Shown in pieces: positions 1 to 16,100 of a DNA stretch of 64,000 bases. Location of the stretch: assembly GCF_963422355.1 (NCBI RefSeq), contig NC_085085.1, forward strand, positions 16,397,588 through 16,461,587. The letters are read 5' to 3'. The notes below the pieces were generated by a model that did not search any database, was not told where the DNA came from, and was given only the letters and a program-made list of their open reading frames with translations. The stretch comes from Corticium candelabrum. Its lineage: Eukaryota; Porifera; Homoscleromorpha; Homosclerophorida; Plakinidae. The number at the start of each line of letters is the position of its first letter. Positions within the stretch are counted from its first letter, which is position 1. A program made the position numbers and the translations under genes.

Positions 1-3202
<3,202 letters not shown>

Positions 3203-6200
3203 ATGAAATATGTTATTAGAGCTGAAGAGCTGAGGAAACGGTTAGAACGGTTGGAAAAGATAAAGTCCATTCAAGTCACTATTTGTGATGTTGAGACTCA
3301 ATCTAAATGCTTGTTGGCTCAGTGTCGGTATAAGAGTTATTTGTCACATGACACAACATTGGGCGAAATTAAGGAACTTGAGCAGAATGTTGAGAAGTCT
3401 GGAGATTTACTAAATGTATCAGAAAAGGAAGGTCCAACAGACATGAACATAGAGGAAATGGTTAGACTAGAAAGTTGTGTAAGACATGGACTGCGGAGAA
3501 TTCAAGACTTAGTTCACCAAGCTGAACTTGCTTTTAATGAAGCAGAGGCGAAAAAGAAGGAGGAGGAAGCAAAAGCAGCAAGCGAGGCACGTTATAAGGA
3601 ACAGCAAGAAAGGGAGAAGAAAGCCAAAGAAGATCAGAAGAAGCTTGTGGTAGCTCTTTTGTGTTAGTTAGTATAGTTGCTCAATTGAACATGATTATAT
3701 TGCAGGTGTCTGGAGATTCAACACGATCTGTATGCACTCTACCAGGTAATTTATATATGTAGCGTCACTCTTTGGAGACATTTGTTGCTTTAAGAAACAG
3801 ACGGACAGATAAGTGAAATGAATGAATAAGTAGTTGAGAAGGATGCAACAGCATATGGGCAAGCAGATGGATAGATATCAAAATGAAAGGCAGCTGATTT
3901 GCCATTTGGTTAGCTTTATGTTTATGATAAATCGGGTCAGTGTAGATGAACAGATCAGCAGTGACTTCCAGGCTTAGTGCCATAATCTGTCATTAATTAA
4001 CCTTGCACTCTATGGAATGGGTCTGAATGTTGGTGCAATCACTTGTTATAGTATTTTTATTAATTGCTGGTTCAAGGGGTTTTTGTTCATGATTTTTTTC
4101 TTTCATAGAATCTTACCCACCCAGTGTTTGGGAAGTTGTTAATGGTTTTCTAATGAGCATGCTATGTGAACATTTAGATAAGGATGACACATGTTGCTCT
4201 CTGAAAAAAGATCAGATTTAGTTGAAGTGTGACTGTAAATAACAAACACAACATAACACTGAATTTGAATTTATTGGCTTGTTTATTATTTGTTATTGAA
4301 TAGTAACTTTGTGTAGTGTGTTTTAGTATTTGTTTAGTAGAAACAGACGTAGGAACATGACAGGTACACAGACACCCAGTCATGCAGATATCATTCAGGT
4401 AGATGGGGAGTCAGGCTATCGACGTGTGGTGTGGACTGATAGCGTAGTAGCAGACAGGTAGTTGAGATTGTAATTTTCTGTCACAATTGTAGATCAACTT
4501 GTGAACTGTGCATCTCCATCAGCATATGCATTGTATGAACAATTGAAAAAGAAACTAGATGATGTGCTGAAGTTATGTGAACCTCTTGCAAGTCCCACAA
4601 CAGTGACAGTAAGTCAGCATGAGGTAGAGATAAGAAGTACTTACACACCTTTCTTTAGACAAAGAAACTGAAATTGGAATTGCAGAAAGCTATTGCTCAT
4701 CCTGTCAATGCTATTTCATCACAGTCTGCAGCACATTTGAGAGACAAGGTTGGAAGGCTTGTAAATCTCCTTAGTGGCAAGACTGTAACAATTGCAGATA
4801 TGCCAATCAACGCAACACAGCATCCACAGGGAAGAGCATTTTGTTTAGAGTATCTTGCCAAGAAACTAGTAGTAAGACATTGTGATTTTGTATACTTATA
4901 CAACGCACCAAATTACTGGGCAAAGTTAGTAGTGGTTGGATTTGTGTGCTCTGATTATGATGGTAATTGGGGGAAGGCTAGACAGGCATTCTAGTAATAC
5001 ACTGCAACAGTAATGAATCTTTTGATTATGAATTTAAATTATCTATTTGACAAACAGTTTGCTGTTTTATATAGTGATGTACAATAATTGTCATTTTAGT
5101 GAGTCATTACTCATCTATGGTTTTTTGACATTGTATCTTTAGCACAAAGCTGCACAACAAGTTTCAGCCAAGCATGAGTCAGCATTTCCATTGGCAGCTG
5201 TTGCTACAGCTGTATGGAAATTGTATCCAGAGCTAGGACATCTACTTTTGGCTCATTTTTATATTGCATGTCCATACATAATTCCATTTTACATGCCACG
5301 GAATAGAAATCAGTTGGAAGGTGACTACATGAAGTATGTAGCATTATGTTTGAGTAGTGTGTCAGTTTACATATTTTTATTTCGTAGGATGCTTGGCTAT
5401 CTGGTTGATGATGATGGGAAGGTGGAAGAAGAAGAACAGTACCTAAAACGAATGTCAGGTATATTACGGTTTTATGCTGCAATCATACAGTCTACTCCAC
5501 CCGGTGGTGGCCAGGTATATGGATTTTGTAATGGAAGGTAGGTTGTTGAATTTATTGTACTTTGTGTTTTCTTGTTTTTAGAGTGCTCATCCTCATGGAG
5601 TAGAACACGGGTGGGTTTGGTTGTCTCGGCTTGTCAATCTTTCACCAAGGCAAGATGTGACAGCTACACTTCTTTTTGATTTTCTTGAGGTAGGTTTACT
5701 ATCAGAATTATCTGTGCAATGACAACTAAGGAGTTTTTGGTGCAGTTTGCTAGGATAGTTGTAATAGATTAGTTGACCATAAAAGCTCTCATATAACCGG
5801 GTAGCCGAGTCAGCGCTTTAGCTACATCTCACATTTACAAGATGTTATTTATTTTAGTATGCTGGCAAGCTAGTGAGGAATAAAGAGACAAACTGATGGA
5901 CAGACAGTTGGATAGTAAAGAAGCAGATAGTTAGTTAGTCACTAACAAATGAACAAACTCATGGATTTACAACATGCACAGCTTTCTCTTTTACCAATGT
6001 CTAACAAGTAAGATGGGTGAGGGGATCACAGCTAGAAGGCAGAGTGCATGTATTGATCAGAAGTTGTTTGTGCAATATAGAGTTACCGTAGACAGGGACA
6101 AGTTCTTGCATGTGATTTTAACACTCATTGCAAGCAATTGGAATTAGTCATGCTGACAGATTGTCAAATGGATGTGTTTGGTTTACTAAAATTTAGATAA

Positions 6201-7907
6201 GTTTGGTGGTGGGCGGGCAGGCAGGCAATATTTTATTGTTGTGTATGTTTGCATATGACATAAGTAGCTTCTGTCTTCATATATAGCTTTCAGGTAAGGC
6301 TGGTTGACAATATTGAAAGCTAGGACAATGTTGTTTTGATGTCAACGTTGTGAACACTGCTAATGTCTGTTGTTACGTCACCATATGCTGTTATCAGGAT
6401 GTTGACATTGGTTCTATTCCAGGCTGGAATAGAAGCAAGTTGTATTCCAGGGTTAATGTTAGCATCCTGATGCAGATGTCAACATGGGTGACTTTGGCAT
6501 GTTCACAATGTTGATGTTGATGTTGACATCATGTCAGTATTGTGTGTACCAGACTTTATTATGCTAACAAGGGTAGTTGCCATGGAATGTATGTGTCTGC
6601 ACTTTGTAGACAGCTTGGGTTTCATTAGCAAAGTCACTCATGTAAGTGTGAAGAGGGTTGTGCATACAGTAAATACACATAACTTGTAGTTGTTGTCTGT
6701 GGGCTGATAGGTAGGGCCAGATATCTTTTGCAGCATCTCGAAGCATATATGATAGTGAAATTAACACTCAGATATTGCAACACTTGAAGGCTTCAAATTA
6801 TCAAATGGTCTTGGCTAGTGTCAGACCTTGTTATTCTGACCATGTTTGTTCCCTAGTTTCTGTCCTACTAGTAAGATTGTCGGATTATCAGTAACAAATA
6901 CACAGTGATTTATTTCAATTGGTTTTTGTGTACTTTCCTCAGAAAGTGAGTGTGTGGGGTTATCGAGTGGGAACAACCAGATCTAACTATAATGCAACAT
7001 CTGTCTGATGTCTGCCACATACATCAACCATGACCAATGACCCATTCCTAATGATGCTAATGTGGTGTTAGAAGCAAATCACTTATCCATGAATTAAATA
7101 TTTATACACGAGCAACTTAGGAAACGAGCCAGACCAGGTAAATTTTGTTTAGGATCACCATTACTTTATTATACTATAAATATTTGTGAAGGCCTTGTTA
7201 GACTCTCATTTAAACCATGTAGAACAATTTCTACTATACTTGGCGTGGTTCTAAAGTCTTTAGAGTAAACGTGGTATTAGAAGGGGACTGGGGAGTCACT
7301 GAATGTATGCATACACAAACCTGACTATGACAGAAACTTAATTAACCACACCGCTCACAATATCAGTGTTGTACATTAGTTTGAGGATGGCTTTTTCGTG
7401 CTGTAGTTACTGTTGCAAGTGGGACAGATAAATGTGTGTGACTGTCTTGTAGGCAAACAAGTACGATGTACAATTCTGTATATTGATTATGAGTCTGTTG
7501 CCACTGGTCATTGCAGGTGGCTGGTCATGCTCTTTTAGAAGCTTATGGCAAACAATTTCGCAAACTGCTTGCTTTAATTGCAAGTGAGTATTATCCGAAG
7601 TAAGACATGGTAGTCAGGTTTTGAGTTATTGTAGTGAACTTCATTGTTTCTGTTTGTATAAGGATTGAAAAGGTGACACCTGAGAGCAAGCGGGGACCAC
7701 TGACACGGTTGAGACAGTTTTTGGAGGCAAGTAGACATATATGGACTTAGGTTCAACCGTTGTAATTGCATTATGAAGCTGTAGTGACTGTATGATTTGT
7801 AGGATTGTGTTAAAACAGGAAGAATTTCTCAGCCACAAGGTTATCTTAGTTCTCAGTTTTGGACGCGTGCTGCAACACCACCTCTAGTGGATTTAACAAG
7901 CTATTAG
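3203..7907 (+). CDS. GLE1: GLE1, mRNA export factor
   Basis: Nucleoporin-associated GLE1 activates the DEAD-box helicase DDX19/Dbp5 with IP6 at the cytoplasmic face of the nuclear pore, driving mRNA export. Ten exons: 3203-3646, 3706-3745, 4493-4608, 4659-4868, 5143-5333, 5388-5514, 5582-5689, 7517-7599, 7663-7726, 7803-7907 (495 codons plus stop). Residues 1-148 are a charged coiled coil ending in a Lys/Glu-rich helix. From about residue 210 the conserved GLE1 domain follows, with [44 protein letters not shown] and [12 protein letters not shown], ending near SSQFWTRA like vertebrate GLE1. The visible protein is shorter than human GLE1 (about 700 residues). The N-terminus is uncertain, because an acceptor-like TTATTAG lies just after the chosen ATG and a 5' exon may be missing. 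The ninth intron starts with GC instead of GT. Confidence 0.93.
6338..6530. repeat. Imperfect foldback repeat in a GLE1 intron
   Basis: GATGTCAACGTTGTGAACA near 6340 is matched in inverted orientation by TGTTCACAATGTTGATGTTG near 6505. Inner blocks ATCAGGATG and TTCTATTCCAGG also pair with CATCCTGAT and CTGGAATAGAA. This looks like a small decayed hairpin element inside the 1.8-kb intron. The arms are interrupted, so it may be chance-enriched GTTGA repeats. Confidence 0.4.
7727..7802 (+). other. GC-AG intron in GLE1
   Basis: Exon nine must end at GAG before GCAAGT for the frame to join the last exon (GAT TGT GTT). The junction reads AG|GCAAGT, the strong consensus of the minor GC-AG class of U2 introns. 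No GT donor nearby keeps both the reading phase and the family alignment. Confidence 0.8.
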
Positions 7908-8208
7908 ACAGAGTATTTAAATTGATAAATTGCTGTTGCTATTTGGCAAACAAACTATTGGCTTTTTTGGGTCCTTAATGAAGGTATCTTAATTGATATT
8001 CAGTTTATAGATTCAGTTGCTTTTATTAGCGTCTGGTTTACTTTTGTACACTTAGCTAACTCTAATTCAAAACCGTATAATATATTTATAGCAAGATATC
8101 ATGATTTGATAAATTTCACCATTTTTGGCAAACTATATATTATATTATCAATAGTAACTGCTAATTGTTGTCTAGCTAACTAGTTGTTTGACAACTGAAA
8201 GTAGATAG

Positions 8209-8919
<711 letters not shown>

Positions 8920-9043
8920 CGCATTCAAACGAATTGTAATTCAAATTATGTCCGGTTATGTTATACACGGCCATTGTGAACAGTCTAACGCGCGCTATGT
9001 TATCCATTATTGTGTGTGCGGTACTGTACTGTACTTAGTTCTG

Positions 9044-12000
9044 TTATTGGCATTTGTTCAACGCAGTGGAGATACGTTTAAGAGTAGAAATCACCCTTTC
9101 TGGTTTCATACTCAGCTGTCGCACCATGCCACTGTTTCTGATGTAGAATTTTTCGTCTCTGGTGTTTAGCACAGCTGAAAAGATGTAGTAACGGTTCTTC
9201 TTCAATTGCTTGCATCTTGGGCATTGCCGAGTAAGGGTAACTGTGTTTGTAAGGTTAAATCCCGTTGGCACTGATGTTGTATATGATCGAACGTCACTGA
9301 GCGTTAGTTCTTCCTGCCCATCGGTCCTGTTAACAACTTCCATAACCTTCCCCTTGTATGCTACAGACAACCACACTAGAGTTATCTAGTTTGGAAAACT
9401 GAGCCATAAAACTTACTGATGCTGTCCTGGCAGACATGGTCTTTGATTCTTAGCCTCACACATCTACACATAGATAAAGGCTGATTAAATGAGCCATTCG
9501 ATGAGATGTGCTCAGGCTGTGCTGGTGATGCTGAAGAGGAAACAGTTGGAGTGAATTGGGCGTGTCTTATTATGTCAGGCACATCTACAAATTCGGGTCC
9601 AACAAGGGAAGTCACTGGCGGTTCTGATTCCAGTTCAACACGGGAAGTCATTGGGAGTTCTGGTTCAGGTCCAACACGGGAAGTCACTGGGGGTTCTGTA
9701 GTCACCTCTTCATCTGTCACCTCTTCATCTGTCGGTGCTTGTGGTGTTTGTGGACTTGACTCTGGACAATTTGTTGCATCATCAGCCACTTCTGGATTGA
9801 CAGGGATAACATTAGCAGGATTACATGAAGCTTTAATCTCATCTCATGTCCTTGTAAACACTTACTTGCAAATGAATAAAATGCAGCATCAGACCAGTTG
9901 TCACTTTCATCAACAGTTTTCAGGGAGAAAAAGACTAGTATTCCTGGAGTGCAAATACTACACCTGAAGATGAGTTTTTCAGGTGTTCCAGCTGGTTGTG
10001 GATTATCAAGAGAAGAGGGAGATTGTGGCAGGACATCTTCAGGCTTTACTGCAACTTGCATGGTAAAGTTCTTACTGAAGCTAGATCGATCTGTGCTTAT
10101 CCTGACATCGTAACGGGAAGCTGGAGACAACAGAATAACCAATATGTTACATGAAGTTTGAAGAAATCCATTTTTGTACCTCGTCCACTTTCTTGGTCAT
10201 CTCCGGGAGCTGTCCATGTCATCGTAACAGCACCATTACTGCATGTCAGTGAGGGTTGGATAATTCTCAAATCAACCACATTGTTTGGTTTTATGTTGTC
10301 TGGCTGTGGCATTGCTGTATCTCCATACCCTGTTGCTGGAAATGCCCCTGCTGCTTGCATCCGAGTAAAAGCAGTTACTGCTGGTGGTTCGATGAGTGAA
10401 CGTCCTTCTTCTTCTAACAATTCAGGTGGTAGATCTTCAGATATTTTTGTTGATGCATATGTTTGTTGAGGCTTATGTGGCAATTGATGGTTCTTTGTTG
10501 CAGTAGCTGTGACATAAACATTATACCAACCATCACCTGAAATCTCATTGAAAGTAGCTCTATAGCCACCCTTGCCCCTTGAAATGTCGCCACCTGATAA
10601 AGACATAGATCACTATGAGCAGGATAGGTTTAGTTTACTTTACTTAAAGGATTAGATGAGTAGATTATTCATGAATAACATGGCCATGAAACATGTAAGA
10701 CATCAGTTCTATTTTGCCATTTACGGTAATTTGTAGTGTTTTTCATTTCTCTCATTTCTTTCACTGTATAAGTCTGTTAGACAGCTACTTACCAGTGCAC
10801 ATTTCAGTGATGCATTGGCAAACAATACCTAATCTGATAGTTGCATCAATGACCACACATTTAGTTTACCTGCATATGCGTGTAGTTGGATGGAAACTGG
10901 TGGCATGTTTTGTCTAGTCACTAGAGCAGTAACATTGGCTCCTTGCACATGTATGTTTCCTTGCTTGACTTCTGCCCAGATGTAATATGGTGTAAGTTTA
11001 GTCAGAATCTTTGTGTAAATCTTGATTGGGTTTTGACCAACCGACCTAGATAATGCGAGAGCAGATAGAGAGACTACAGTGTCACTCATCCTGTTCACCA
11101 CTTCCATAGTCCAGGTTCCATTCTAGTACAAACATGTGTTACTTACTTGAAGCCAAGAACCCTAATTACTATTAAAATACTATTATCCAACTACTATACA
11201 GCTACTTCCAGCAACAGTTATAAATCATCTTCATTACTATAAATCAATTAGAGAGTAATTAGACATCAAATGGTTTCTTCATTGAATTGTGGAGAAGTGA
11301 CCTACCTCAGCATGCTTGGGAATGTTGTATTGGCACATGTGAAATAATTTGGAGCAAGAATATCCACGAGTTACTTTTGTTCTATTGGGAGCTCTAAGCT
11401 TGAAGTCCAAAGCACTGGGGTCAGGAGAGATTGATCCCATCCAGCTGATATAGAACACTGTGTGGTGTCCAACTGAGGAATCCATAGTAACTTCTTGAAT
11501 CCACTGTTGATTTAGAGACAGATTGAACATGCCTGTGTACAAATGTTGCAAGCGGTTGCTGTCACTGTCTTGAGCAATTCTAATGAGAGCATCAACAATT
11601 CTATAGGGCTGACCAGGCTAAACGAGTGACAACAGAAGTTACACCTACTGTAATTCCAAAAAAAGCAACATGACTAACCATTTCTGACTCATAGAACAGT
11701 TTTCCAGGTCCTCTATCACGCTGACATATTTTCATGAAACTATCTCCCACTGCTTGACTGCCGATTGCTATTCCATAGACTACAACCTGTGCTGTGTCAA
11801 CTTTTTCAATGAGTTTAGTTTGATTGAGGTAAGGTCCTGGTCCTTCAGTCTCACTGCTGGCAGTTATGACCACTATGTTCTGGCCAGGCACCGCAGCCTG
11901 TCTTAAAAGTTTAAGAGCTTTTTTGATTCCCATGACAGGAACGGATGTTGAACCCTTCAAGTTCTTGTGTGTAGGAAGTGAATCCAGAAGAAGCTGCTTG

Positions 12001-12325
12001 TTCTCTAGTGAGGAAAGTGGTACTAGTGATTTGCTGTAGCGCTTTGCATGGTTTCCAAAACCGATGACGGCAATTCTTGTGTTTTCTGTAGCATCCAAAA
12101 CGAAGCTCCTGAGTGCCTGCAAACACATAGTTACTAATTTAGGTATAGCTAGACCGGGTCTAGAGTATTTCCAAAATGAAACAACGATACCTGACGAACA
12201 GCCGTCAGGCGATTCCCCTTCATGTTTTCAGACGTGTCCAAAACAATGGCATAGTTGTTGGCCAAGGTGAGATCAACGAAGAGAAGAAGAGCTGCTAGTA
12301 GCGGACAGGCACACAACAAGTTCAT
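9044..12325 (-). CDS. CLCA-family secreted protein with C-terminal netrin-like domain
   Basis: Eight exons: 12325-12191, 12116-11679, 11617-11306, 11122-10870, 10593-10180, 10120-9866, 9791-9417, 9375-9044 (837 residues). Residues 1-23 are a signal peptide. Residues 25-195 form a von Willebrand A domain (IVLDTSENM...GSTSVPVMGIKKAL). CLCA-type beta-sandwich segments follow (DSSVGHHTVFYISW, QGANVTALV, GGDISRGKGGY), then an Fn3-like domain (VTMTWTAPGDD...ASRYDVRIST), as in the C-terminal half of calcium-activated chloride channel regulators. The N-terminal CLCA metalloprotease domain is absent. A Thr/Pro/Glu-rich linker holds three imperfect 14-residue repeats (PPVTSRVGPE type). The last about 120 residues resemble a netrin/TIMP-like NTR domain: Cys-rich start, YKGKVMEVV, a CPRC...NRYYIF block and a final Cys. 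The vWA metal site is degenerate: the fifth MIDAS position is Asn, and the usual TDGE is TASSET. The function is inferred to be extracellular; a channel role is not supported. Confidence 0.82.
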
Positions 12326-13197
12326 GTTCACCTTGCACTAAATTGATGACTTGACGACGGAGTGTAGTTTGCCAACTAACTAGGCGGTACACCCTGCAGA
12401 CCACTTTTTTCTATTTTGACCTCGGTGGCTGTGATGTCGCGGTGACGAAACCCTTTGCACACCCACGCACTTCATTGTAGTTTCCGGTTCGTCCAGAGTT
12501 GGCGGCAACATTTCCTGGAATTAGGAAGAATTGCAGAACAACACAATCCAGACTTATTTCTAAGAAGTTGTCATTGCTCATCTTCTTGACGGCCCTCGAT
12601 CATACCTAGCTATATTAGACTGCCTTGCTAGATTATCACGTGATCACTGGTAGTCTGATACGTCCTGTACCGGACGTCTGCTAGTGAAGGTCAAGATTGC
12701 AGGTAACTGCTTCGATATTGTGTCATTTGACGTAAACAGAGACCTTGGTTTACGTATTCACTTGTAGATACGTAGCCGGAAGTTCAATGCATGCACACTA
12801 GATTGTGATCATCACAGTGATGTTCGTGTTGGTGTTACATTCACTTGGACTTTCTAGATGCCGACTGGAACTCCGGTTATTTCACGAATTCGGCATGCAT
12901 AGATAGAGATCGAAAATTATAGTTATCAATGTGCACGTGTGTGGCTACGTCATCAAGAAACCACTCGTGAACATACAATTCTGAGATTGAATTATTGCAT
13001 GCGTTATCCTTAATTAATTAAGCTTTCTTAGCGATATGCAACGGTCTCAGTGTGTATAATTTTTTAGTTTGCTACTGTTAAATTTGCAGTGAAGTTATGG
13101 ACTAACAATGTATTTTACTAAAAGGTTTACTCATTAATTAATTAAATTCAAACACACCTGATTTCATTAGGAGTAACATTAGCCACGCCTAGATGAA
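12326..13197. promoter_or_regulatory. Divergent intergenic region, CLCA-like gene and PIGS
   Basis: 872 bp separate the two start codons, which point away from each other, so both promoters must lie here. The stretch is rich in TTAATTAA and CATGCA motifs. I could not identify a TATA box or other defined site with confidence. Confidence 0.6.
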
Positions 13198-16100
13198 ATG
13201 ACCCGTATAAAAATGGTGGATAAGCATGAAGAGCTGTTGAAAACAAATCTCGCCGTGTCAGCGTTGGTTATTGTGTCCGTGTTTTTGTTCGTTGGATTGC
13301 CCATGTGGTGGAATACAACGTCGGTCTACAGAGCAGATCTTCCGCTCGGAGCTATTAGTCGTTTATCTAGCCTCAAGGTATAGGAAATAAGCTGTAATTT
13401 TCATTCTCTATCTTGTGTTCAGTAAGAATCTGTCCGACAGTTAGTCAACGCATCTTTATATTTTCATTTAATTTATGTGAAAAATGTAAGTTTGTTAGTA
13501 AGACATGTCAAAAAGACCCGAAGAACACAACGTAGCCTAGGTTTTGAAGTCTGTTCTTTTTGAACACATGAGTTGTAGCTAAGATTTACTAAAGGTACAT
13601 GTAGAGTCTCTTCATCTGGAAGACTAATGAACCATGTAGCAGAAGGGACTGTACACACAACAACTCTCTATTTAATTTTGCTGCAGGTAATTTGACTACA
13701 CTATGTCAGCAGTGTTACAGGTAATTCGACTACACCATGTCATGCATCCACCAGGTCATGTTTAATTCTTTATCAAAAAAAGTTTACCATGTTTAATTAG
13801 GCATATAGTATGTGTAACTTGCAGTGTGACTGCTTGCCTCTAGTAGGCCATTTATAAAAGGTTTTTATTGTGATAGATTTCACATTTTTGAAGGTGCACT
13901 GATGGCAGTAAATTACCATATTTCTTTGATTAAAACGGCGCCCTCAAATAAACGCCGCATTTCATGTATTGCTTGTATTTTTAAAGAAAAATGGTAGACT
14001 TCTTTTGAGGCATACATGAGGCAAACATTTCTTTACCACCACTCGGATCACCACACGACATCTCAAATTGTGAAATGCGTACCAGTAAAGTAAGTGTTGT
14101 TCTCTTGAAAAGGTGTCAAACCTACGTATAGCGTAACAGTCCTGAAGCACAGACAGAGCCTTTAACAAATAAACGCTGCCCTTGAATAAACGCCTTCCTT
14201 GTTTAATGGTACTGTAGTTTAACTTGGAATAATCGCTTGATTGTTCGTGTCTCAAACACGAATCTTTGATTTAGATCAAGAAACTAAGAATTTTCCTGAT
14301 GGAAAGTTTGCTAATTCCAAATAATGAAAAAATTGGTAGATTATATTGTGTCTAAGGGAAGTAATCCGGTATCTAACCTGATTCAGCAACTTCCCGTCTT
14401 GGAAGTAAATAAATGCAATTGGTAATGAGGTTGAAGGATTGTAAAGCCATACTAGATTTTTGAAGCACTACTGGCAAGTTTGTGTAACTATGTGGTTGTG
14501 TATTGAACAACCTTCACCAGTTACCTTGGTGTCTAGTTGCTGCTGCAGATGTCATTTACGTGTCGTTTTGTTGTATTTTCTTTTGGAATAGCCTCATTAT
14601 GAAGTGAACATAACTCTTATCATTTCTAAAGCCGAGATGAGATCTAGTGCGACAATTATCGGAAAGTTATTGGATTTATTGACTGTCAGCAAGACTTCAG
14701 GTACTGCTTCATTAGACTGTGTATGCACTATAAGCTAAGACCATGTATTAGTGATCATGCAGTGATTGTTATAGACCAAACAGTCTGCAGTTATGTTATT
14801 GTTTTTTGCTCATTCACATGGTTATAGGTGTGCTTGTTTGTGTTGTCTGTGTGCTTGTTTGTGTTGTCTGTGTGCTTGTTTGTGTTGTCTGTGTGCTGTT
14901 TTTTCTGTGTCTTTGTCTATTTGTGTACATGCTTGCTGGTGTGTCTGTTCTTTTTGTCTGCGGTGTATGACATGTAAGAAGCACAAATTGACATCATGAC
15001 ATGTCATCAATCAATACTCTGGGAACCATTGACTAAGCATTAAGTTTTAAATGCACTACTGGTTTCTTTCAATTTCACTATTAATTAAACATTACTTATG
15101 TAATGTTATGTAATGTTATGTAAGTACAGTCACCCTACCCCTATAACGATATCTCCGTTTCACTCTAACATATCCTTATAAGGGTAATATTGTTATAGAG
15201 ATAATGCAATCTGAACCACTGTCTGTGCACAAGTTCTTACTTTAAACTATACTTAGTGACATTTAAATGTTCCAACTGTTTAGCCTAATTAATCACAGTA
15301 CACTAGTCATTGATCCACTGGTCCAAGGTTGCTTGTTGGTAATGAACAGAAGTAACCATTCTGTCTAATGAAGACTTGATTTCATCAGTTGCCTGCAGAA
15401 GTTCCTTGTTCTTTAGTATAGTTAAGTTCTGAGATAGGAAAGTGGAAATGGCTCGAATATGGCAACGGGCATCTCGAAGAGTGATTACGGGAGGGTCAAT
15501 GTTGTCTACTGTGTCTTCCGCATCCTCCGCAGCAGCACTTGACTCCATGTTTGTTATAATGCACACGCGCAGCTTGCATTTTTAAGTGCCTTGCAGTACT
15601 GTGTGCACTTTTAGCACATTAATATCAATGAATATCATTATACAACTACTACAGACGCGTTTCGTTTCAGCGGCAGAAATCGAAATAGGGGTAATATCGT
15701 TATAAAAATATTGTTATAGAGAGATAAAGTTTTGTATTTTACGGTATCAGGAAATTTTGGTTTCAGCAGCTTTTATCGTAATAAGGTAATATCGCTATAG
15801 AGGTTATCGTTATAGAGGTAGGGTGACTGTACCTATGTATAAAGTCAATGAAAGCATCGAATTTGCTTGTATAATGCTGGATTTGCCAAATACCAGGCAT
15901 GGACCTACTCATGAGTTCATGTAGGAGGGTACTATACAGGCATTATTTAACAGGATTTGCATAACAAATTGTACATCAATTCATGTCTGTTGCAAATGGA
16001 ACCAAAAGTCATATCCGATGAAACTGTGATGCATGCATGATGGGGATGTGCTATACACCTACAGTGTATTCAGTGAGTACTGAGCAGAGTTTAGGTCAGG

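Noticed and set aside
5800-5850. tRNA-like stretch GGGTAGCCGAGTCAGCG
   Set aside because: It recalls the D-arm of a tRNA, but no matching acceptor stem, anticodon arm or TTC box follows.
9044-9375. Last exon as a separate gene overlapping the FDX2 3' region
   Set aside because: It joins the preceding exon in phase through good splice sites and completes one Cys-rich domain, so one gene is the simpler reading.
10151-10179. Longer form of the CLCA-like exon ending at 10151
   Set aside because: The GT there leaves the wrong phase for the next exon; the donor giving 10180 yields ESGRASRYDVRIS, which matches CLCA family sequence.
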